A DNA stretch of 64,000 bases, from the NCBI GenBank assembly GCA_963832305.1, contig CAWHTU010000002.1, forward strand, positions 23,333 through 87,332, in the 5' to 3' direction. Of this stretch, positions 46,045 to 55,292 are shown one piece after another. The position numbers were made by a program, and so were the translations under genes. Positions within the stretch are counted from its first letter, which is position 1. Each line of letters opens with the position of its first letter. Origin of the DNA: Roseiarcus sp963832305 (GTDB taxonomy: Bacteria; Pseudomonadota; Alphaproteobacteria; Rhizobiales; Beijerinckiaceae). Under the pieces are notes generated by a model. The model searched no databases. It was not told the DNA's origin and saw only the letters and a list, made by a program, of their open reading frames with translations.

Positions 46045-47466
46045 TCAGCGTCCCTCTTCGCCTGCCGGCTCGGCGTGGCCGATGACGCGGCGTGCTTCCG
46101 GGAAAGCCAGGCGCACTGAGCGCTCGAGCGCATCGACGGCGTCGTGGACGGTCTCGACCGGCGTCGCCGGATCGACGCGGCAGTGGAAGAGCACGATCAC
46201 TCCGCCGTCGGATTCGCGCACCCGCACATTGTGGATGTCGCGCAGCCGCCCCTGCGCCGCGGCCGCCGCGGCGAGCGAAACCTCGATGCGGCGGGCGAGA
46301 TCGGGCTCGGCCAGGCGCCCTCGAGCTTCCGGCTCGGCGGGCTCGATGTGGGTCTCGACCTCAACACCCTCGCCGATTTCCTCGGCTATGGCGTCCTCGA
46401 GCTCGGAGGCGAGGGCGTGGGCGCCGCCGAGCGGCATGTTTCGGTCGACTTCAAGATCGAGCGCGACGGACTTGCGTCCTTCGATCTCCTGGATGGTGAC
46501 GTGGTGCACCGGCAGGCCTCGCCGCGACGCGATCACCAGCACGCGCTCGAGGATGGTTTCGTCGTCGAGCTTCAGCGGATTGGCGGTGAGGGTCAATTCA
46601 GCCTCGGGCCATCGCCGGGCGATGCGCGCCTGAAGCTCAGTCTTGATCGCCGCGGCGCGCTCGAGCGGCAGGGTGCGGGAGACGGATATGATCACGTCGC
46701 CGACGATCCTCGCGCCAGTCGGACGCAGTCGGATCGCCTCGATTCCCGCGACGCCGTCGCTGGCAATGACGAGGGAGCGGAGCGCCTCGGTCAGGCCGGC
46801 GGGCGCACGGTCCACCAGCGCGTCGATCGTCGCCCGGCCCAGGCGCCAGCCGGCCGCGGCGATGAAGCCGGCGACGCCGATCGCGGCCAGCGCGTCGGCG
46901 TGGGGATAGCCGGCCCGCGTAGCAGCGAGGCCGATGAGGACCAGCACCGACGAGACGAGATCGCTCGAATAATGCAGCGCATCGGCGGCGAGCGCGTGGC
47001 TCGACGTTACGCGCGCCACATGGGTCAGCGCGCGCCAGCGGAAACTATCGACGATGATCGAAAACAGGACCGCGCCGATGGCAAAGGCGTTGGCGTCGAC
47101 CGCGGCGCCGCCCTCGCGGATGCGTCCGATCGCCTGGATCGCCACGCCGATTGCGAGCGCGGCGAGAAAGCCGGTCTCGGCAAGCGCGGCCACCGCCTCG
47201 ATTTTCGCGTGGCCGAACGGATGATCAACGTCAGCCGGCTTGTCGGCCACGCGCACCGCAAACAAGGTCAGCGCGCTCGCGCCGATGTCGAGCGCATTGT
47301 GCGCCCCCTCGGAAAGGAGCGCGAGCGAACCGGACGCGAAACCGGCCGCAAGCTTCACGCCGGCCAGGATCGTGCTGGCGCCGATCGAGGCTGCCGCGGC
47401 GCGCTGCTTGAGCTCCGAGCGGGCCTCGGCCGGAAGGCGCGGCTCGAGCGCCAAGGAGCGACGCAT
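46045..47466 (-). CDS. cation diffusion facilitator with extended cytoplasmic domain
   Basis: A 473-residue CDF metal exporter. Six helices carry the two intramembrane sites: H-x-x-x-D in SEGAHNALDIGAS and H-x-x-x-D in DALHYSSDLVSS, the arrangement of zinc carriers; VDHPFGHAKIEAVAAL is the loop after helix two. The protein is about 170 residues longer than the usual 300. The extra part looks like a second copy of the cytoplasmic dimerisation fold: one copy spans ISVSRTLPLERAAAIKTELQ, the other ends VHDAVDALERSVRLAFPEA and VIGHAEP. Zinc, cobalt or iron are likely substrates. It is divergent from the glyoxalase-family gene. Confidence 0.9.
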   Translation of the reverse strand: MRRSLALEPRLPAEARSELKQRAAAASIGASTILAGVKLAAGFASGSLALLSEGAHNALDIGASALTLFAVRVADKPADVDHPFGHAKIEAVAALAETGFLAALAIGVAIQAIGRIREGGAAVDANAFAIGAVLFSIIVDSFRWRALTHVARVTSSHALAADALHYSSDLVSSVLVLIGLAATRAGYPHADALAAIGVAGFIAAAGWRLGRATIDALVDRAPAGLTEALRSLVIASDGVAGIEAIRLRPTGARIVGDVIISVSRTLPLERAAAIKTELQARIARRWPEAELTLTANPLKLDDETILERVLVIASRRGLPVHHVTIQEIEGRKSVALDLEVDRNMPLGGAHALASELEDAIAEEIGEGVEVETHIEPAEPEARGRLAEPDLARRIEVSLAAAAAAQGRLRDIHNVRVRESDGGVIVLFHCRVDPATPVETVHDAVDALERSVRLAFPEARRVIGHAEPAGEEGR

Positions 47467-47544
47467 GTCTTTGGGACTTCCCCTCGAGATTGGAGGCGTT
47501 ATGCTCCGAAGACTGCGACGAAGCAAACCCTGAAGAGGAAGGCC

Positions 47545-47982
47545 ATGGAATATCTGCATACGATGATCCGCGTCACCGACATCAAGGCGACGGTCGCCTT
47601 CTTCGAGCTCATGGGCTTCGTCGAGACGAGGCGCGTCGACAATGACAAGGGCCGCTACACCCTGGTCTTTCTCGCCGCGCCCGGTGATGCTGATCGGGCG
47701 AAGAAAGACCAGGCGCCGCTGGTCGAACTCACGTACAACTGGGACCCGGAGGTCTACACCGGCGGGCGCAATTTCGGCCACCTCGCCTATCGCGTCGACG
47801 ACATCTACGCGACTTGCGCCAAGCTCAAGGCGGCGGGCGTGACCATCAACCGGCCGCCGCGCGACGGCCATATGGCCTTCATCCGCACGCCGGACAACAT
47901 CTCGATCGAACTCATCCAGAAGGGCGCTTCTCTGGCCGCCGCCGAGCCGTGGGCGTCGATGGCCAACACCGGCGTCTGGTAA
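47545..47982 (+). CDS. lactoylglutathione lyase / glyoxalase I family protein
   Basis: A 145-residue VOC-fold metalloenzyme that detoxifies methylglyoxal with glutathione. The sequence follows GloA: YLHTMIRVTDIKATVAFFEL (first metal His), VELTYNWDPEVYTGGRNFGH with the ligand Glu and LAYRVDDIYATCAKLKAAG, then FIRTPDNISIELIQK with the last Glu. The ligand set His/Glu/His/Glu is complete. A GAGGAAGG site precedes the ATG. It stands 79 bases from the divergent CDF gene and converges with the first serine hydrolase. Confidence 0.9.
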   Translation: MEYLHTMIRVTDIKATVAFFELMGFVETRRVDNDKGRYTLVFLAAPGDADRAKKDQAPLVELTYNWDPEVYTGGRNFGHLAYRVDDIYATCAKLKAAGVTINRPPRDGHMAFIRTPDNISIELIQKGASLAAAEPWASMANTGVW

Positions 47983-47984
47983 GA

Positions 47985-49155
47985 TCAGTCGAGCGCGGCG
48001 TAGACGAGATTCCGGAAAATCTCGCGCAGGTAAAAGATGTACGCCGGCGCCTGGACCATGAAGATCGCGAACATCTGATCGCGGGGCGAAACCCAGAACC
48101 CGGTTCCGGCCCACCCACCCCACCGGAATTCGCCGGGACCGCCGTAGGCCGCGCCGCGCAGCCCGAGGCGAACGGCGAATCCCAGCCCGAAGCCATGCCC
48201 GGCCTCGAGCAATGGGCTGCGGGCGATGATGGCGTCTCCGAGCTGATCGACGGTCATCGCGGCGAAGCCCCGAGGAGCTCACGAGCGGCGCGCCGCCGCC
48301 GGTGAGCATCGCGCAAAATCGCGCGTAGTCGTTCATCGTCGAAACAAGGCCAGTGCCGCCGAATTCGCACAGCGGCGGTTCGGTCGAATTGACCGGGTCG
48401 ACATGGTCGCGTTCGCTGAGGCCTGAGGGGAAAGCCTCGGCCCGCCGGTCGAGCTTGTCCGGCGGCGTATAGAAGGCCGTGTCGACCATGCCGAGCGGCG
48501 CAAAAATCCGCTCTTGCAGAAGTCGCCCGAGGCTCATTCCGGAGATGACCTCGAGGACCCGGCCGAGCACATCGGTCGAGTGACCGTATTCCCAGACCTC
48601 GCCCGGCTGGCGGAGCAGCGGCAATCGGGCGAGCTCCGTCAGGTGCTCGTCCATCGGTCGCGTCTGGCTGAGGATATAGGCCTCATGGGTGAGCCGATGG
48701 ACCGTCGAGGTCCCGAGGAAGCCGTAGGTCAGGCCCGACGTGTGTCGCATGAGATCGAGAATAGTAATCGGCCGGACGGCTGGAACTTGTTCGAACTTCC
48801 CGTCGCGGTCGACGCCGACGGTCATCGAGCCAAATTGAGGCAGATAATTCGCAACCGGCTCGGAGAGCAGGAGCCGCCCCTCCTCGACCAGCATCATTGT
48901 TGCGACTGAGACGATCGGCTTCGTCATCGAGTAGATGCGGAAGATCGTGTCCTCGCGCATCGGGGGGCCGCCAGGCTTCAGCGCGCCCATCGTCCCGCGA
49001 AAGCCGATCTTGCCGTTGCACGCGATCAGCATCGAAAGGCCGGGCGCCTTCTTATCTTCGATTTGCCGCGCCATGGCGGCGGTCAGTCGCTTGAGCCGGT
49101 CCGGATTGAGGCCGACGCTTTCGGGCGGCGCGTGGGGGAGGGCAGGGGCGCTCAT
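47985..49155 (-). pseudogene. SxxK serine hydrolase (beta-lactamase family), frameshifted
   Basis: A class C beta-lactamase-fold hydrolase of about 390 codons. The N-terminal two thirds reads in one frame: FRIYSMTKPIVSVATMMLVE with the Ser-x-x-Lys site, LDLMRHTSGLTYG, and EYGHSTDVLGRVLEVISGM with the Tyr-x-His-type motif. Near 48265-48275, inside a four-G run, the homologous sequence moves frame and continues MTVDQLGDAI, GHGFGLGFAVRLG and GGWAGTGFWVSPRD. The second copy at 49169 shows what an intact gene looks like. Role: esterase, carboxypeptidase-like or D-amino peptidase; natural substrate unknown. One extra G would restore it. Confidence 0.82.
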
Positions 49156-49168
49156 GTTTGGGCGGGGT

Positions 49169-50365
49169 TTAAAGGATTGCTGCGTTGTAAAGATTGCCGA
49201 ATGTCTGGCCAAAATGTTCTCGATGTTCCGGCGCCTGAACCATCAGAATCGCGAATAGCGAGTCCTGCGGCGAGACCCGAAACGATGTTCCCGCAGCGCC
49301 GCCCCAGAAATAATCGCCGACGTTTCCAACCGTCGGCGCGAGCCCCGATTGCAGACGGACGCAAAAGCCGAGCCCGAAACCGTGACCCGGCGCAAGCAGC
49401 GCGTTGCTCTTGTCCACATCCGGCCCCAAGTGGTCGCTCGCCATGTACTTGATCGTCCGGGCGCCGAGGATGCGCTCGCCGTCGAGCGCGCCGCCGCCGC
49501 TGAGCATCGCCAGGAAACGCGCATAGTCGCCGAGCGTTGACCACAAGCCGCCGCCGCCCCACTCGCATCGCGGCGGCTCGGTGATGGGTTCCGGGTCGGC
49601 GCCGAGGCTTTTTCGGTAGGTGTCGGGCGACACCGGCCTTGCCTCCCGCGAGAGCTTCTCGCGAGGAATGAAAAACGCGGTGTCGTCCATGCCGAGCGGC
49701 TCGAAGATGCGCTCGCGCAGGATGTCGCCGAGCGTCGCCCCCTCGATCACCTCGATCACCCGGCCGAGAACGTCGGTCGAAAAGCCGTATTCCCAGACTG
49801 CTCCGGGCTGGTGCACGAGGGGCAATGCGGCCAGCGTCACGGCATGCTCGGCCATCGTCTTTTCCTGGCTGGTGATCCGCGCGGCCGCGACCCGCCTCTC
49901 CACCCGCCCCGCGCCCAAGCCGTAGCTCAGTCCGGAGGTGTGACGCATCAGATCCTGGATTGTGATCGGGCGCTTGAGCGCGACAAGATCGAGCTTGCCG
50001 TCTTTCTCAATTCCGACCCTCGTGTCCGCAAAGGCGGGGATATAATTCGATACGGGGTCTGTGATCAGCATCCGCCCGTCCTCGACCAGCATCATCGCGG
50101 CGACCGAGATGATCGGCTTGGTCATCGAATAGATGCGGAAGATCGCGTCGAGCGACATCGCTGGCCCGCCCGGGCAAAGGGCGCCAAGCGTCTTTGTGAA
50201 GCCGACCTTGCCGTTGCGGGCGATCAGCATCGACAGTCCCGGCGCCCGGCCGCGTTCGATCTCCCGCTCCATGACCGCCGTCAGCCGCTTGAGTCCCGGG
50301 CGCGAAAGTCCGATCTCCTCCGAGCTCCGCCGCGGGCAGGCCGGCGAAGGTTCGATCAAGCGCAT
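49169..50365 (-). CDS. SxxK serine hydrolase (beta-lactamase family)
   Basis: A 398-residue paralogue of the preceding gene. Catalytic Ser-x-x-Lys is in FRIYSMTKPIISVAAMM, the Tyr motif in WEYGFSTDVLGRVIEV, and the third motif region in GGAAGTSFRVSPQDS. There is no signal peptide, which fits the cytoplasmic esterase-type (EstB-like) members. Two starts compete: the ATG used here, and an ATG 7 bases upstream in another frame with a far better ribosome site (GGAGG six bases away) that would need a frameshift to join. The tandem pair comes from a duplication. Confidence 0.88.
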   Translation of the reverse strand: MRLIEPSPACPRRSSEEIGLSRPGLKRLTAVMEREIERGRAPGLSMLIARNGKVGFTKTLGALCPGGPAMSLDAIFRIYSMTKPIISVAAMMLVEDGRMLITDPVSNYIPAFADTRVGIEKDGKLDLVALKRPITIQDLMRHTSGLSYGLGAGRVERRVAAARITSQEKTMAEHAVTLAALPLVHQPGAVWEYGFSTDVLGRVIEVIEGATLGDILRERIFEPLGMDDTAFFIPREKLSREARPVSPDTYRKSLGADPEPITEPPRCEWGGGGLWSTLGDYARFLAMLSGGGALDGERILGARTIKYMASDHLGPDVDKSNALLAPGHGFGLGFCVRLQSGLAPTVGNVGDYFWGGAAGTSFRVSPQDSLFAILMVQAPEHREHFGQTFGNLYNAAIL

Positions 50366-50467
50366 CGGTCATGGGGTCCTCCGTGAGCGGGCGGGGACGG
50401 CAAACTCACAGAAATGAGCCCGCGGCGCAACGCTGGACAGCAGCTTGCCCGCGCGAGACAAAGCGAC

Positions 50468-51778
50468 ATGAACCTTATCGACGATGCCGGGCCGAAAGCC
50501 GAGCCGCCGCCGGCGCCGCTCGCCGAGAGGCTGCGGCCGCGGACGCTCGCCGAGGTTTCAGGCCAGGAGCACCTGACCGGGCCGGACGGGTCGCTGCGCC
50601 GGCTCATCGCGGCCCCGTCGCTCGGCTCGATGATCTTCTGGGGGCCGCCGGGCAGTGGCAAGACGACCGTCGCGCGGCTGATCGGCGGCGCGCGCAACGA
50701 CGCTTTCGTGCAAGTCTCCGCCATCCATACCGGCGTCGCGGAATTGAAGAAGATCTTCGACGCCGCGCGCACGCGTCGCGTACAAGGGCAGGGTACGCTC
50801 CTGTTCGTCGACGAGATTCATCGCTTCAATCGCGCCCAGCAGGATTCCTTCCTGCCCGTGATGGAGGACGGTTCGATCACGCTGATCGGCGCGACGACCG
50901 AGAATCCGTCGTTCGAGCTCAACGCCTCGCTGCTCTCGCGCGCCCGCGTCCTCGTCTTTCGCCCGCTCGGGCTCGAGGCGCTCGAAGCGCTGCTCGAACG
51001 CGCCGAGCGGCTGGCGGAGAAGCCGCTGCCACTCGATCCGGAAGCGCGCGAGGCGCTCATCGGCATGGCCGACGGCGACGGCCGCGCCGTGCTGACGCTG
51101 GCCGAGGAAGTCTGGCGCGCCGTGCGGCCGGGCGAGACGCTGGATCCGGCCCGCCTGGTCGAGGTCGTCCAGCGGCGCGCGCCGATCTACGACAAGGCGC
51201 AGGACGGCCACTACAATCTGATCTCGGCCCTGCATAAGTGCGTGCGCGGCTCCGATCCCGACGCCGCGCTCTATTATCTGGCGCGGATGTTCGAGGCCGG
51301 CGAGGATCCTTTGTTCATCGCCCGGCGAGTCGTGCGCATGGCCTCTGAGGATATCGGGCTCGCCGACCCGCAGGCGCTCGTGGTCGCCAACGCCGCCAAG
51401 GACGCCTACGATTTCCTTGGCAGCCCGGAGGGAGAACTTGCGATCGCCGAGGCGGTTGTCTATGTCGCCGCCGCGCCGAAATCGAATGCGGTCTACAGGG
51501 CGTTCGGCGCAGCGCAGGCGCTGGCCAGGGCGCATGGCTCGCCCGCGCCGCCCAAGACTATCCTCAACGCGCCAACGGGGCTCATGAAACGCGAGGGCTA
51601 CGGCGCCGACTACCGCTACGACCACGACGCGCCCGATGCTTTCTCGGGCCAGAACTACTGGCCCGAGAAGGTCGGCCGCCACACGCTCTACGAGCCGGTC
51701 GAACGCGGCTTCGAGCGCGAGATCAGGAAGCGGCTGGAATATTGGGCACGGTTGAGGCAGGAGCGGGGAGGGGGGTAG
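50468..51778 (+). CDS. rarA: replication-associated recombination protein A (RarA/MgsA) AAA+ ATPase
   Basis: A 436-residue clamp-loader-like ATPase that acts at stalled forks and single-stranded gaps. PLAERLRPRTLAEVSGQEHL opens the domain, Walker A is FWGPPGSGKTT, Walker B is LLFVDEIHRFN, sensor 1 is LIGATTENPSFELN, and the C-terminal tetramerisation part contains SALHKCVRGSDPDAALYYLA. I favour the ATG of MNLIDDAGPKAEPPPAP because homologues start near it; another in-frame ATG lies 54 bases upstream at 50414. Convergent with coaD with only three bases between. Confidence 0.92.
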   Translation: MNLIDDAGPKAEPPPAPLAERLRPRTLAEVSGQEHLTGPDGSLRRLIAAPSLGSMIFWGPPGSGKTTVARLIGGARNDAFVQVSAIHTGVAELKKIFDAARTRRVQGQGTLLFVDEIHRFNRAQQDSFLPVMEDGSITLIGATTENPSFELNASLLSRARVLVFRPLGLEALEALLERAERLAEKPLPLDPEAREALIGMADGDGRAVLTLAEEVWRAVRPGETLDPARLVEVVQRRAPIYDKAQDGHYNLISALHKCVRGSDPDAALYYLARMFEAGEDPLFIARRVVRMASEDIGLADPQALVVANAAKDAYDFLGSPEGELAIAEAVVYVAAAPKSNAVYRAFGAAQALARAHGSPAPPKTILNAPTGLMKREGYGADYRYDHDAPDAFSGQNYWPEKVGRHTLYEPVERGFEREIRKRLEYWARLRQERGGG

Positions 51779-51781
51779 GAG

Positions 51782-52285
51782 CTAGCCCGCACCGGCGAAT
51801 TTCGCCTTCAGCGCCTTGACCACATTGGGTGGGGCGAAGGGGGAGGCGTCGCCGCCCATCGAGGCGATCTGGCGCACGAGGGTCGCCGTGATCGGCCTGA
51901 CCGGCGAGGAGGCGGGCAGGAAGACGGTGCGGATTTCCGGCGCCATTGCGCCATTCATGCCCGCCATCTGCATTTCGTAATCAAAATCGGTCGAGTCGCG
52001 CAGGCCCCGGACGATCAGCGTCGCGCCCGCCTTTCGCGCCGCCTCGACTGCAAGCCCGGTGAATTCGACCACCTCGAGCTTGCTGTGCGCCTTCTTCATG
52101 ATCGGCGCCGCCGCCTCGCGAATGAGCTTCAGCCGCTCCTCGACCGTAAACAGCCCGGCCTTGTTCGGATTGGAGCCGACGCCGACGACCAGACGGTCGC
52201 AGAGCGCCGCGGCATGCTCGATCACGTCGAGATGGCCGTTGGTCATCGGATCGAAAGAGCCGGAAAAGAAGCCGACGCGGGTCAT
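51782..52285 (-). CDS. coaD: phosphopantetheine adenylyltransferase
   Basis: A 167-residue nucleotidyltransferase of coenzyme A synthesis, converting 4'-phosphopantetheine and ATP to dephospho-CoA. The start MTRVGFFSGSFDPMTNGHLD holds the (T/S)xGH motif as TNGH, and the C-terminal ISSTxxR-like motif appears as PITATLVRQIASMGGD. RGLRDSTDFDYEMQMAGMN is the substrate loop. In many Rhizobiales coaD lies directly after gyrA; here the two are 3.3 kb apart with DUF2218, OsmC and a ThDP enzyme between. Confidence 0.94.
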   Translation of the reverse strand: MTRVGFFSGSFDPMTNGHLDVIEHAAALCDRLVVGVGSNPNKAGLFTVEERLKLIREAAAPIMKKAHSKLEVVEFTGLAVEAARKAGATLIVRGLRDSTDFDYEMQMAGMNGAMAPEIRTVFLPASSPVRPITATLVRQIASMGGDASPFAPPNVVKALKAKFAGAG

Positions 52286-52460
52286 TGGCAAGCGTTAGCC
52301 CGCCCCGGGGGCCGCGACAAGCAGACGTGAGGTTGAGTTGGACGCCCGGTCAGGCTAAATCGCCCACCGATCCGCGCCCCACCTCGCCGCTGGCGGCAAT
52401 CCGCCCCATCCGAAACGGCGACCGCCAGGCCGCTCTCAGTCAAGACCGAAAGCCTTTGAC

Positions 52461-52757
52461 ATGCCGATCGCCAACGCCAGCGTTCCGACCGCCAACGCCG
52501 CTAAATATCTCCAGCAGCTCTGCAAGCACTGGAGCCACCGGCTCGAAGTCGAGTTCTCGGACCAGAAAGGCTTGGTCACGTTTCCGGGCGCGGTTGTCAA
52601 TTTCGATGCGGGCGCGGATGCGCTTCAAGTCACGATCGAGGGCAAGGACAGCGAAGAGGTCGAGCGGATGAAGGGCGTCGTGGCAAGCCACCTCGACCGC
52701 TTCGCGTTCCGCGAGGCGCCGCTACGGTTTGACTGGTCTGGGCCGAAGCCTGCGTGA
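52461..52757 (+). CDS. DUF2218 domain protein
   Basis: A 98-residue protein made of one DUF2218 domain, with the typical AKYLQQLCKHWSHRLEVEFS opening and FPGAVVNFDAGADALQVTIE core and a conserved HLDRFAFREAPLRFDW ending. The family is common in proteobacteria; function unknown, often beside iron- or stress-linked genes. The OsmC gene follows 25 bases later, so the pair is likely one operon. Confidence 0.85.
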   Translation: MPIANASVPTANAAKYLQQLCKHWSHRLEVEFSDQKGLVTFPGAVVNFDAGADALQVTIEGKDSEEVERMKGVVASHLDRFAFREAPLRFDWSGPKPA

Positions 52758-52782
52758 AGCGGGGCACAGGAGACGCACGACA

Positions 52783-53292
52783 ATGAACGCTGACGAAATG
52801 CGCGCAATCCAGGGGCCGCTCAAGGATCGCTATCGCGCCGACCCGAAGGCGGGATCGGTGACGCTGATGGCGAAAGGCGCGCTCGATTCCGCCGCGATCG
52901 CCTGCAAGGTCGAGACCGGGCGGGCGCTCGCCGTCGCCGGGCTGCATCCGGCGACCGGAGGAACCGGCGCCGAACTCTGCTCCGGCGACATGCTGCTCGA
53001 GGCCCTCGTCGCTTGCGCCGGCGTGACGCTGAAAGCGGTCGCGACGTCGATGGGTATTGCGCTGCGCTCTGGTGAGGTCACGGCGGAGGGCGATCTCGAC
53101 TTTCGCGGCACCCTCGGCGTCGCGAAGGACGCGCCGGTCGGTTTCGCCGACATCCAACTCAAGTTTGAACTCGACACCGACGCGCCCCAGGACCAGCTCG
53201 ACACCTTGTTGAAGCTGACCGAGCGCTATTGCGTCGTGCTGCAGACGCTGAAGCATTCGCCAAAGATCGAAGCGGAACTTGTCCGGGCGTAG
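52783..53292 (+). CDS. OsmC family protein
   Basis: A 169-residue OsmC/Ohr-fold protein. The redox Cys pair is visible as ELCSGDMLLEALVACAGVTL and a C-terminal LKLTERYCVVLQTLKHSP. OsmC enzymes reduce organic hydroperoxides with dihydrolipoyl proteins; this subfamily is not classical Ohr, so the substrate is open. The start MNADEMRAIQ has GGAG 10 bases upstream. It follows the DUF2218 gene and converges with the ThDP-enzyme gene (four bases apart). Confidence 0.88.
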   Translation: MNADEMRAIQGPLKDRYRADPKAGSVTLMAKGALDSAAIACKVETGRALAVAGLHPATGGTGAELCSGDMLLEALVACAGVTLKAVATSMGIALRSGEVTAEGDLDFRGTLGVAKDAPVGFADIQLKFELDTDAPQDQLDTLLKLTERYCVVLQTLKHSPKIEAELVRA

Positions 53293-53296
53293 GCCC

Positions 53297-54934
53297 TCAC
53301 CGAATCGGGATTTCTATCAGCGATGGGCCGTTGCGCCCCAACGCCCGGCTGACCGCGGCGGTGATGGCGTGACGATCGTCGGCGCGCGCGGCCGGCACGC
53401 CCATGGAGGCCGCTAGCGCCTGAAAGTCGATCGCCGGATCGGCGACCTCCATGCCGACGAACCGGCCGGCGACGGCGTTGGCGTATCCGAGCTGTCGGGC
53501 GACATTCTGAAGCACGCCGTAGCGGCGATTGTTGAACACGAAGAAGATCGTCCGCGTGCGGTAGCGGGCGGCGCTCCATAGCGCCTGCGGCGAATACATC
53601 GCACCGCCGTCGCCGACGAACGAGGCGACCCAGCCCCGGGTCGCGAGCGCCGCGCCGACCGCCGCCGGCATGCTGCATCCGAGCACCCCGCCGCGGGCGA
53701 AGAAGTAACGGCCGGGCTGCGTCATGAGCAAGTCCTGGACGCGGCCGAACGTCGCGGCGGAATCGTTCGCGATCAGCGCGTCTTGCGGCAGAGCGTCGAG
53801 CGCCGCCAGGACCGCCGCGTCGGGAGTCAGCGGCGGGCTGGCGCTTTCGGCCAGAATATCGAGGCGCGCCGCCTGCCTCGCGTCGCGCCTGTGGGCCGCG
53901 CGCGCGGCAAGCCGCGCCGCAACTTTGTCCTGGTCGAACAGCTCCTTGAGGCGCCCAGCCGCCGCGTCGAGGGTCGGTCCGATGTCGCCAAAGAGCGCCA
54001 TGTCGGCCGCGTGCTCCCGTCCGAAAGCCTCAGGGTTGTCGGCGATATGCAGGACCGCGACGCCTTCCGGAACCGGCTCGGCGTCGCGATAGGGGTAGGC
54101 GACGAAAGCACGTCCGCCGACAAGCACGATCGCCTGCAATGTCTTGAAGTGGGCGCGCATGTCAGCGAAATCGGGCTTCAGCACGCCCGCCCAGCACGGG
54201 TGGGCTGAGGGAAAGGCGGTGCGGGAAGTGAGCTGTGTTCCCCAGACCGTATAGCCGCCGGCCTCCGCGAAGGCGATCAGCCCGCCACTCACCGCCGGCG
54301 CCAAATCGTCGCCGAGCAGAACGACGACCCTGTCCGGGTCGAAGCCGGCGAGCGTCTCCGCGAGCCGCATCGCGTCCGGCGAAGGGGCGAGGCGCGGTGG
54401 CGCAGACCCCCGAGGCGTTGGATGGCTCACCTCCTGATCGAGGATGTCCATCGGCAGCGACAGAAAGACGGGCCCGCTCGGCGGCGTGCGGCAAACCTCG
54501 AACGCGCGGCGCAAGGCCAGGCCGACATCCTCGCCGCGCCTGAGTTCCTTGGCCGATTTGGTGACCGGCCCGGCGAGGGAGACAAGGTCGCCCGAGAGCC
54601 ACGGCTCGGTCATGAGATGGCGCGTGTCCTGCTGACCGGCGGTCACGACGAGCGGCGTCTCGCTTGCCTTGGAGGCGACGAGCACGCCCATGGCGTTCCC
54701 CAAGCCGCCCATCGCGTGCAGGTTGACGAACGCGGCGCGGCCCGAGGCGAGCGCCCAGCCATCGGCCATACCGACAGCCGTCGCCTCCTGCAGGCCGAGG
54801 ATATAGCGGATGTCGGGCGCGTCGACGAGCGCATCCATGAGCGGCATCTCGGTCGAGCCGGGATTGCCGAACACATGGGTCACGCCTTCGTCGCGCAGGA
54901 TGTCAAGCAGAATGTCTCGCGCGCGTCGGGGCAT
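53297..54934 (-). CDS. thiamine diphosphate-dependent enzyme (benzoylformate decarboxylase / acetolactate synthase-like)
   Basis: A 545-residue ThDP enzyme with the three usual domains. The N-terminal PYR domain has GNPGSTEMPLMDAL and the catalytic Glu in LQEATAVGMADGWAL; the PP domain has the ThDP/magnesium motif VGDGGAMYSPQALWSA with IFFVFNNRRYG. The tail SLIEIPIR is typical of benzoylformate decarboxylase. The His pair that distinguishes that enzyme (His near 70) appears as NLHAMGGLGN, which favours benzoylformate decarboxylase over acetolactate synthase. No mandelate pathway genes adjoin. Its start is 16 bases from a decayed fragment. Confidence 0.88.
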   Translation of the reverse strand: MPRRARDILLDILRDEGVTHVFGNPGSTEMPLMDALVDAPDIRYILGLQEATAVGMADGWALASGRAAFVNLHAMGGLGNAMGVLVASKASETPLVVTAGQQDTRHLMTEPWLSGDLVSLAGPVTKSAKELRRGEDVGLALRRAFEVCRTPPSGPVFLSLPMDILDQEVSHPTPRGSAPPRLAPSPDAMRLAETLAGFDPDRVVVLLGDDLAPAVSGGLIAFAEAGGYTVWGTQLTSRTAFPSAHPCWAGVLKPDFADMRAHFKTLQAIVLVGGRAFVAYPYRDAEPVPEGVAVLHIADNPEAFGREHAADMALFGDIGPTLDAAAGRLKELFDQDKVAARLAARAAHRRDARQAARLDILAESASPPLTPDAAVLAALDALPQDALIANDSAATFGRVQDLLMTQPGRYFFARGGVLGCSMPAAVGAALATRGWVASFVGDGGAMYSPQALWSAARYRTRTIFFVFNNRRYGVLQNVARQLGYANAVAGRFVGMEVADPAIDFQALAASMGVPAARADDRHAITAAVSRALGRNGPSLIEIPIR

Positions 54935-54949
54935 CCGATCTCCTTCTGA

Positions 54950-55215
54950 GTAAGTCCCGCATCAGGTCGCCGGCGGACGGGAATCGGGATGGGTCAGCGA
55001 TGACGCGCGGGCTGGAATGATCGTCGCCTATCCAGGATGCAAAGAGCAAGCGCGGCGTCCGCGTCCAACTGATGACCGAGAGGTCGCATCGGCGAGCGCA
55101 TCGAATTCGTCCGCGCCGGCGACGAAATTGCGCACAGTCGAGCGCACGCCGTCCGCGCCGACGGGAGGCCAATCTCCGGGGCCGCCCGCCTGAGTGGACG
55201 AGAGGCGAGCGTCAT
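54950..55215 (-). pseudogene. possible N-terminal fragment of a phospholipase D-like gene
   Basis: Two minus-strand frames together give GADGVRSTVRNFVAGADEFD, ALADA and then, after a frame change, LSVISWTRTPRLLFASWIGD followed by PSAGDLMRDLL. This order resembles the start of bacterial phospholipase D-like proteins (an AD-x-V strand, an EFDAL helix, SVxIxxWD-like strand and a GDLLRDLL helix). The HKD motifs would lie further on and are absent, so only a decayed 5' piece remains. The likeness is by eye and weak. Confidence 0.25.
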
Positions 55216-55232
55216 GAGCTGGAAACAATTAC

Positions 55233-55260
55233 TTGACAAAAACAGAAAACAAGGTATGAT
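55233..55260 (+). promoter_or_regulatory. strong sigma-70 type promoter, family copy D
   Basis: TTGACA, 16 bases, TATGAT: a near-consensus promoter. The spacer begins AAAACAGAAAAC, a close variant of the AAAATCAGAA core of sites A-C. It points into the HTH gene at 55293. Confidence 0.65.
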
Positions 55261-55292
55261 GAATTCTGAATTAACAAAATATCTGAGTCTCC

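Larger units (their letters stand above)
54935..55292. other. intergenic region with decayed coding fragments
   Basis: 358 bases without an intact gene between the ThDP enzyme and a small HTH frame. It contains the possible phospholipase D remnant listed separately and a strong promoter-like site at 55233-55260, and ends AT-rich. Frames on both strands are broken, so the segment looks like scar DNA. Confidence 0.45.

Noticed and set aside
46045..49212. 1055-codon minus-strand frame joining serine hydrolase and CDF sequence
   Set aside because: The middle is antisense to the glyoxalase-family gene and without homology; the true genes end at 47985 and begin at 47466.
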